DNA of 18,043 nucleotides from Candidatus Tayloriibacteriota bacterium. Lineage in GTDB: Bacteria; Patescibacteriota; Minisyncoccia; Phycocordibacterales; PALSA-1337. A model generated the notes under the pieces. The model was not told the DNA's origin and made no database searches. It saw only the letters and a program-made list of their open reading frames with translations. Location: assembly GCA_003170325.1 (NCBI GenBank), contig PMZP01000082.1, forward strand, positions 1 to 18,043, written 5' to 3'. Of this stretch, positions 13,731 through 18,043 are shown piece after piece. Within the stretch, counting starts at the first letter, position 1. Each line of letters opens with the position of its first letter. Position numbers and translations under genes: made by a program.

Positions 13731-14225
13731 TCAGGTGATCAGACGCACTACCTGAATCGCCCTCTCCAGGCAATGATCCCCGACTTCGCCCCAGTCGAGA
13801 TATTTTTCCAGATCTTTCGGGTCGATGAGTTTCACCTCCGTGATCTCACCGCCATCTGGGTCTCTGACGAAATCGCCGTAAGGCTCGACTGAACAGACGA
13901 ATCTTGCTTGCCTATATTCACGGTGAGGATCAGTCAGATCTTGATATCCGATCATGCGCATCGAGATCACTCTCATATTCGTCTCTTCTTTGATCTCGCG
14001 AACCAAGGCCTGCTCAACAGATTCCCCCTCTTCCACTCCGCCGCCCGGCAGATTCCAATAGCCTTTGGATTCGGAGTAGACGAGCACCAGCTTATCTTTG
14101 TAAAAACAATATCCTTGAACGCCATCCACTTTTTTCCCGCGCAGTCCGTCAACGGAATCGACGTCATAATAGACCGCGTTGACGGTTTCATTGGCATGGT
14201 TTTTGAATGTGAATATTAGTTTCAT
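13731..14225 (-). CDS. Nudix hydrolase
   Basis: Nudix enzymes cleave nucleoside diphosphates linked to another group, often cleansing damaged nucleotides. The Nudix box is intact from GGGVEEGESVEQ to LVREIKEETNM (Gx5Ex7REUxEE, residues about 62-84), except that the usual Gly after the second Glu is Asn. The preceding strand GVQGYCFYKDKLVLVYSE and following GYQDLTDPHREYRQARFVC fit a single-domain protein of about 164 residues. The start at 14225 (MKLIFTFKNH) is preferred; an ATG seven codons upstream (14246) is possible. The substrate is unknown. The downstream gap of 114 bp separates it from the zincin-like gene. Confidence 0.85.
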   Translation of the reverse strand: MKLIFTFKNHANETVNAVYYDVDSVDGLRGKKVDGVQGYCFYKDKLVLVYSESKGYWNLPGGGVEEGESVEQALVREIKEETNMRVISMRMIGYQDLTDPHREYRQARFVCSVEPYGDFVRDPDGGEITEVKLIDPKDLEKYLDWGEVGDHCLERAIQVVRLIT

Positions 14226-14297
14226 TTGAAGATTACACTTACTCATATATCATATTACTTTTTCCAACAAATATATAGTCCCGCTTTCATTTTGCTG

Positions 14298-14324
14298 TGA
14301 TATAATACGCAGAGCGGATTATAT
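14298..14324. promoter_or_regulatory. Facing -10 boxes in an inverted repeat
   Basis: A perfect plus-strand TGATATAAT (14298-14306) and a minus-strand TATAAT (14323-14318) form the inverted repeat ATATAAT/ATTATAT (14300-14306 and 14318-14324, 11-nt spacer). The minus-strand box can serve the Nudix gene with a leader of about 85 nt; the plus-strand box has no gene ahead and points antisense to the toxin-antitoxin genes. Confidence 0.4.
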
Positions 14325-14345
14325 TACTAGAATTCTACTCCACAT

Positions 14346-14374
14346 AAAAATCAACCCCGCCTTTAAGCGGAGTT
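14346..14374 (-). terminator. Rho-independent terminator of the toxin-antitoxin operon
   Basis: On the minus strand AACTCCGC (14374-14367) pairs with GCGGGGTT (14360-14353) over eight positions including one G-T, then GA and a T-run (14350-14346). It follows the antitoxin stop by about 52 nt. Confidence 0.75.
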
Positions 14375-14426
14375 AGTGGGAAATCCCAAATTATGAAGCG
14401 TTGTTGGCTTAGACGGCGGACCCCGA

Positions 14427-14693
14427 CTAAATAATTGTGAGTTTCAAACCCAACCCAGCGGTGATCTTCTGAAGAAAAGAAAGAGTCGGATTTGTTCTTC
14501 CAGATTCAAACCTCGCCAACGCAGATTGAGTGATCCCCATTTTGTTTGCCAACTCCTTCTGCGTCAGTTTATTTTGAATGCGCGCATCAATAAGCGCTTC
14601 ATGAAGCTTAAATTCAACCTCAAGACTGTCATATGCTTTCCTATTCTCTGGATCAGCAAGAAACTCCGCCATGAATACTTTGTGTGTTTTCAT
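14427..14693 (-). CDS. higA: HigA-type antitoxin, XRE-family helix-turn-helix
   Basis: The 88-residue protein has a HTH_3 domain: LTQKELANKMGITQSALARFESGRTNPTLSFLQKITAGLGLKL (about 43-86), with the recognition helix at ITQSALARFESG. It lies 29 nt downstream of a RelE/HigB-like toxin in the same orientation. Toxin first then antitoxin is the HigBA order. Members neutralise the toxin and, through this HTH, repress the shared promoter. The N-terminal 40 residues, with an acidic helical segment (FLADPENRKAYDSLEVEFKL), probably contact the toxin. Confidence 0.88.
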   Translation of the reverse strand: MKTHKVFMAEFLADPENRKAYDSLEVEFKLHEALIDARIQNKLTQKELANKMGITQSALARFESGRTNPTLSFLQKITAGLGLKLTII

Positions 14694-14722
14694 AATAGTA
14701 TTAATATATCATATACGCTATA

Positions 14723-15040
14723 TTATGCAAGTTCCATGATTTCCTTTTGAACTCTCCTCGCAAAATTAATGTCTTTAGAGCTAATATTCCATCTCTTTTT
14801 AACAAAACAATGGATTATCACTGCTTTGCCATTATGGAATACGTATAGAATCCTTACTTGATTTTTTCCTAGAGTTCTCAGTTCAAACAATCCTTTGCCT
14901 AAACTTTTTGAATCTGGCATCCCAAGCAAATACCCGACTCTTTCGAGCGAATTTATTGTCTTTCTTACACGAGCAGAAGTAATTCTGTCAAGATTGTTGA
15001 TGAATTTCTCCACTTTTTCACTCCAATAAATTATTTCCAT
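14723..15040 (-). CDS. higB: HigB-type toxin of the RelE/ParE superfamily (Gp49-like)
   Basis: This is a 105-residue protein. The RelE-fold core is visible: an N-terminal WSEKVEKFINNL helix, KSLGKGLFELR, then GKNQVRILYVFHNGKAVIIHCFVKKR, the typical Gp49/HigB beta-hairpin with Arg, Tyr and Lys residues expected for ribosome-dependent mRNA cleavage. It is upstream of the antitoxin. The -10 TATCAT (15052-15047) ends 6 nt before the ATG, and a perfect palindrome overlaps the -35 region. Function as a toxin is inferred from family and context. Confidence 0.88.
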   Translation of the reverse strand: MEIIYWSEKVEKFINNLDRITSARVRKTINSLERVGYLLGMPDSKSLGKGLFELRTLGKNQVRILYVFHNGKAVIIHCFVKKRWNISSKDINFARRVQKEIMELA

Positions 15041-15046
15041 CTAGCC

Positions 15047-15084
15047 ATGATACACCAAATTTCAACTGGTGACATTTTGTCACC
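15047..15084 (-). promoter_or_regulatory. Promoter and probable operator of the higBA pair
   Basis: GGTGACA (15068-15074) and TGTCACC (15078-15084) form a perfect 7-bp inverted repeat with a 3-nt centre. The -10 TATCAT (15052-15047) ends 6 nt before the toxin ATG; at 17-nt spacing the -35 falls in the palindrome. A HigA binding site for autorepression is likely. It could alternatively be a weak 3' hairpin of the upstream gene, but no T-run follows. Confidence 0.5.
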
Positions 15085-15090
15085 GATCGC

Positions 15091-15675
15091 TCACACCCTC
15101 TCATATTTCCCGTGATTGTGCGCGCCTATATGCCGTAGCTTCCCTTCCGCGACAAGCTCATGCAGGTAGCGGTCGATCTGTGCCGCTGACATATGCATGA
15201 TCAATATCAATTCCTGGCGTAGCATGGTGCCCTGCTCACCGACTAGAGCCACGATTCTATCCATGTGCTTTTGCTTATGTGCGGCTCGAGTAGCATTGGC
15301 TTTTGGGAGGAGGCTTCGTCCCAGGGCGACCAGACGCGCATGTTCGGAGGCCGCATCATCCGGTTGGCTTGGTTCAAAGACTGGATTTTCATTTATGATG
15401 ACTGGCGCAGATGAATTAACTGCTCCAGATGCTGCGACAGGTTGATGGTCGACATTTACGGGAATAGGCGCTAGTGGAGGTACAAATGAATCTGTTGCTG
15501 GTTGGCTTAAATTTTGCGCAGGTGAATCAATAACCAGTGTGTCCGAGGTTGCGGTATTTGAATCAGTCGCTGGCAAATCAGGAGTTGGTTGAGATGTATC
15601 GACAACAGGTGGGTCAGCCGCGACTGGAGCAGACTCAACAGGATCTGGCGCTGGTGTTATGTTGTCGGGAGGCAT
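15091..15675 (-). CDS. Disordered Pro/Ala/Ser/Asp-rich protein with C-terminal winged-helix domain
   Basis: From the ATG at 15675 the protein has 194 residues; an upstream ATG at 15708 would extend it through the promoter and is rejected. The first about 115 residues are low-complexity and rich in Pro, Ala, Ser, Thr and Asp (repeated PATDS-type units). The C-terminal 65 residues (HKQKHMDRIVALVGEQGTM...LRQELILIMHMSAAQIDRYLHELVAEGKLRHIGAHNHGKYERV) have a winged-helix layout with a basic start, like the DeoR or MarR-type helices common in Parcubacteria. It is probably a DNA-binding regulator or a surface-anchoring or nucleoid protein. No signal peptide is seen. The function is unknown. Confidence 0.7.
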   Translation of the reverse strand: MPPDNITPAPDPVESAPVAADPPVVDTSQPTPDLPATDSNTATSDTLVIDSPAQNLSQPATDSFVPPLAPIPVNVDHQPVAASGAVNSSAPVIINENPVFEPSQPDDAASEHARLVALGRSLLPKANATRAAHKQKHMDRIVALVGEQGTMLRQELILIMHMSAAQIDRYLHELVAEGKLRHIGAHNHGKYERV

Positions 15676-15688
15676 GTGAATAAGCCAT

Positions 15689-15697
15689 ATTATATCA
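15689..15697 (-). promoter_or_regulatory. Perfect extended -10 for the winged-helix gene
   Basis: TGATATAAT (15697-15689) is a full TGnTATAAT match. It ends 13 nt before the ATG at 15675, giving a leader of about 6 nt. Confidence 0.65.
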
Positions 15698-15773
15698 CCG
15701 TTATCCACAGCCTATCCCCTTTACTTTTATAACTGAATGTGGCATAACTATACCAGTAATAGCACTTTGCTCG

Positions 15774-15804
15774 TTGACAAGACGATGTGAAGAGTCTCTA
15801 AGTT
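15774..15804 (+). promoter_or_regulatory. Possible promoter of the 15898 gene
   Basis: TTGACA (15774-15779) is a perfect -35. At 17 nt the -10 would be TCTAAG and at 19 nt TAAGTT, both weak, so the -10 is uncertain. Confidence 0.35.
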
Positions 15805-15856
15805 AATCCCGCTTCAATTTCTAGATCACCTGTTGTGGTTGAAGATTACGAAGCAT

Positions 15857-15893
15857 GCCTGCCTGACCGGTAGGCGCAACAAAAAGAAAGGAG
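15857..15893 (+). promoter_or_regulatory. Leader hairpin and Shine-Dalgarno site of the 15898 gene
   Basis: GCCTGCC (15857-15863) pairs with GGTAGGC (15869-15875) over seven positions including one G-T. AAAGGAG (15887-15893) follows, 4 nt before the ATG at 15898. The strong Shine-Dalgarno contrasts with most genes here. Confidence 0.6.
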
Positions 15894-15897
15894 TCGT

Positions 15898-16911
15898 ATG
15901 AACAACACGATTCGTAGTTTAGTTTTGCTTGCGACCCTCGCGGTCGCATGTCCTTCCCTTTGGTCGCAAAATACCAACGGGCAAATATCTCCAGCTTACA
16001 TCATTCTACCGTCCGGACTGCCGTCAGCTTTGCCGATCGGCGATGAGTTGACCATCCGGAATTGGATCGTGTCGACCAATGGTTCGAGTTACGACACTCA
16101 CGTGTCACAGACTCATCCGTTCATGGACATGCTTGCTTACTATGACTACAGTAACCAATCGCACTACATTTATAACCAATACGGGGGTTACGGCTTTGAG
16201 TCTTACGATGACTACGTGCAAACGATGGCGAAAGGCGCTATGTCATTGTTAGATGACCTGATCCAATCAGGAGATTGTCCTCCGGAAAATCCAGTGTGGT
16301 ATGTACCAGAGGTTATCTACAGTTACCTTAATCCACCAGGAGATTTTGTCGGGATTAATTTCTGGACAAATATCGGACCATTATCATTAGTCACCTCGAA
16401 CACATTCCTTAATGCTCTACCCATAAGCAGCCCTGCATATGGAGAGAACATCGTAATGCAAGTGCCGGGCCTGTCATATTTCAGAGTCGATGTTGGTACG
16501 CCGACTCCATGCTGGTATTCCTGGGAGAATGGCGCTTCAACTAACTCGGCTTCATGGAACACTAACCAAGCCGCGCACAGTTATGAACAGACGTGTTCTG
16601 GATACTTAGTACTAAGTCATTGGTATAGCATCGGTTCATACTGGGTGCGAATAACCTTGACGGTAAACGGTCAAACAGCAGTTTATACCCAGTATGGAGA
16701 CATGATTGCGCCACCCGTCGTCCAATTGTCACGCAGCAAACAATTGCTGGTCACGGCTGCACGTGGTGCAGACATCACTATTTGGAAATCTTCTGATCTT
16801 TTGGTATGGTCAATTGTCAGTAATTTCACATCACCAATCACAGCACAGCAAAGCTCAATCATATTGAACACAAGCTCTCCATTCAATTTCTATCGGGCAA
16901 GCATCAAGTGA
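15898..16911 (+). CDS. Secreted protein of unknown function with signal peptide
   Basis: The protein has 337 residues. MNNTIRSLVLLATLAVACPSLWSQ is a Sec signal peptide with cleavage likely after about residue 24. The body is rich in Tyr, Ser, Asn, Gly and Trp and has no membrane helix or known catalytic motif. The C-terminal 60 residues (VTAARGADITIWKSSDLLVW...FNFYRASIK) resemble the beta-sandwich tail often seen at the end of exported Verrucomicrobia and Planctomycetes proteins (form: W.SSDL.tW...FYRA), where it may be a sorting or adhesion module; this is recollection. The strong Shine-Dalgarno site, a leader hairpin and its own terminator make it a self-contained unit. Transfer from another phylum is possible. 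Function unknown. Confidence 0.8.
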   Translation: MNNTIRSLVLLATLAVACPSLWSQNTNGQISPAYIILPSGLPSALPIGDELTIRNWIVSTNGSSYDTHVSQTHPFMDMLAYYDYSNQSHYIYNQYGGYGFESYDDYVQTMAKGAMSLLDDLIQSGDCPPENPVWYVPEVIYSYLNPPGDFVGINFWTNIGPLSLVTSNTFLNALPISSPAYGENIVMQVPGLSYFRVDVGTPTPCWYSWENGASTNSASWNTNQAAHSYEQTCSGYLVLSHWYSIGSYWVRITLTVNGQTAVYTQYGDMIAPPVVQLSRSKQLLVTAARGADITIWKSSDLLVWSIVSNFTSPITAQQSSIILNTSSPFNFYRASIK

Positions 16912-16927
16912 CGCTGCATATTCGCAC

Positions 16928-16958
16928 GGCCGAAGGATAAGATCCCTCGGCCTTTTTT
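16928..16958 (+). terminator. Rho-independent terminator of the 15898 gene
   Basis: GGCCGAAGG (16928-16936) pairs with CCCTCGGCC (16944-16952), one mismatch, followed by six T (16953-16958). It lies 17 nt after the stop codon and immediately before the end of the convergent surface protein gene. Confidence 0.88.
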
Positions 16959-16960
16959 AT

Positions 16961-18043
16961 TTATCTCTCCCCCTCGCTCACACTGACAACGTGTAATACT
17001 GCTGTTGTGGATGTCGCTGCAGGAATATTGACGGAACTTGTACAATTAATCGTAAATGTATAAAGCCCAGTGGATGCGAGACTTGTATCGATGTTTTGTG
17101 CATTAGTGGTGGCACTACCCGGTGAAACATAGGTAGAATTATTAAAGTTACTAGATAACCAGTTTACAGGGCCATTTGCTGGCAATGACGGTGTGCATTT
17201 ATAACCTGAATTATCTACAGGATTGAACGGCGTCAACGTATTCGTCCAAGACAATTGGAACGCGCTACCTAGTTTGACTCTAAGCGGAGGAGGAGTCGTG
17301 GCTGAAGTCACAATTAGACTAGTTCCTGGATACGCTCCAATCAACAACTGCAACGTATTACCTACTACTGGTGGCGCAACAGTAACTTGTCCGTTGCATG
17401 TAGCAGCTCCGGTTGAAGTATTTCCGGCAGAATCCTTTGTCATTACTGATATTGTATGCGTTTGAGGAGTCAATTGGGAATTTTGCGGAAGAGTTACCGT
17501 TGATGGGTTCGCACCATATGATCCGAATACGCCGTCAATACCCCAAGCATATGTGTATCCTGTGCCAGATCCGCCCGAAGCAGACGCAGAGACCGAAACA
17601 GTACCGCCGCTTGGTGATAGGTTTACAAGTGTCGCCGGAGTCAAGCATTGAACAACTGGATTAGTTGGCCCTCCTCCGCAGCCTGGGCAGTTAGTAGGGG
17701 GCACGCCTCCTTGTCCAGAATAGCCGATGTTTGGATCAAAATTAATCCACCCGACAACAGGACCGCCCCAAGCATAGCCAGTGAATGTGCCAGCAGTCAC
17801 AGTACCAGTCGTAACTGTCTTATAGGTGACTCCCCTTTGAGACGTACCGTTGGATCCTGAAGTATCCCCTGTCTGGTGATTGGTGCCGGAAAGCTCGATC
17901 CAACCATCCCAGCCGTCAGGCCTGCTTGTCATGTTGCCGCTCATAGTAGAGCAATCGCCTGGCATCGTTGGACTATTCTGATTGTTATTCTTGACATCCG
18001 TAGAAGAGACCGTACCTCCGCAAGCCCTAGCCCAGCCAGTAAC
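16961..18043 (-). CDS. CPR-type surface protein with GWINF repeat and Ig/PKD-like domains, N-terminus outside the window
   Basis: The frame is open from the window edge to a TAA at 16963-16961, giving 360 residues; an internal ATG at 17965 is not the start because the coding pattern continues upstream. The visible N-terminal part has VTGWARACGG, DGWDGWIELSG and FTGYAWGGPVVGWINFDP, repeats I know from surface proteins of Parcubacteria. A Gly/Pro/Cys linker (CPGCGGG) follows, then two Ig/PKD-like beta-sandwich domains (around residues 130-225 and 230-355). The tail is short, and no LPxTG or transmembrane anchor is visible at the C-terminus; the anchor or secretion signal would be in the missing N-terminus. 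Likely an extracellular adhesin or pilus-associated protein (inference). Confidence 0.85.
   Translation of the reverse strand, partial: VTGWARACGGTVSSTDVKNNNQNSPTMPGDCSTMSGNMTSRPDGWDGWIELSGTNHQTGDTSGSNGTSQRGVTYKTVTTGTVTAGTFTGYAWGGPVVGWINFDPNIGYSGQGGVPPTNCPGCGGGPTNPVVQCLTPATLVNLSPSGGTVSVSASASGGSGTGYTYAWGIDGVFGSYGANPSTVTLPQNSQLTPQTHTISVMTKDSAGNTSTGAATCNGQVTVAPPVVGNTLQLLIGAYPGTSLIVTSATTPPPLRVKLGSAFQLSWTNTLTPFNPVDNSGYKCTPSLPANGPVNWLSSNFNNSTYVSPGSATTNAQNIDTSLASTGLYTFTINCTSSVNIPAATSTTAVLHVVSVSEGER

Noticed and set aside
15709..15897. Further gene in the gap before the 15898 gene
   Set aside because: No open frame with a sensible start was found; the gap holds a possible promoter, a hairpin and a Shine-Dalgarno site.
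1..18043. CRISPR array, integron attC series or insertion sequence
   Set aside because: No regularly spaced repeats, no transposase or integrase and no flanking duplications were seen.

Overview
This window most likely comes from a Patescibacteria (CPR) genome, probably Parcubacteria/Paceibacteria. The strongest clue is the partial surface protein at the right edge, whose Trp/Cys-rich blocks (WARAC, DGWDGWIELSG, GYAWGGPVVGWINF) are typical of that phylum. Supporting clues are short single-domain enzymes, a disordered protein ending in a winged helix, tight gene packing, and many start codons that lack a Shine-Dalgarno site and sit directly after a -10 box. No rRNA, tRNA, CRISPR array or transposase was found. 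The assignment is inference, not a phylogenetic result.

Layout, left to right. Positions 1-2147 (minus strand) hold a compact three-gene operon: a nucleoside deoxyribosyltransferase-like protein, a DegT/DnrJ aminotransferase and a SAM methyltransferase cut by the window edge. Next is a dead histidine kinase (about 2177-2588, plus), then three minus-strand genes: an ABC-F ATPase, an APH-family kinase and a second methyltransferase. Behind that methyltransferase lies the C-terminal stub of an Asp/Glu racemase (6040-6153). On the plus strand follow a DUF6624-like protein overlapping a nucleoside hydrolase, a stub of a gamma-glutamylcyclotransferase start, and a nucleotidyltransferase that converges on an MccF/LD-carboxypeptidase-like S66 peptidase. 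A frameshifted small pyrophosphatase-like gene comes next (9334-9679).

Positions 9700-11810 carry a compact glutamate-cysteine ligase-like enzyme and an M20 peptidase, both minus strand. The 333-bp gap before the M20 gene contains what looks like a transcription attenuator. A secreted or lipoprotein-type gene (12144-12734), an HExxH protein, a Nudix hydrolase and a HigBA-type toxin-antitoxin pair with its own terminator follow. The right end has the disordered winged-helix protein, a secreted protein with its own hairpin, Shine-Dalgarno site and terminator, and the partial surface protein.

The genes do not form one pathway. The island is rich in detoxification, resistance and nucleotide-handling families (ABC-F, APH, nucleotidyltransferase, MccF-like peptidase, Nudix, nucleoside hydrolase, deoxyribosyltransferase-like) and in gene scars, so it reads as an accessory region with fast gene turnover. 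The most notable signals are the putative attenuator before the M20 gene, the run of -10 boxes ending about 6 nt before ATG (leaderless mRNAs), and four separate gene relics that simple ORF calling misses or mis-starts.
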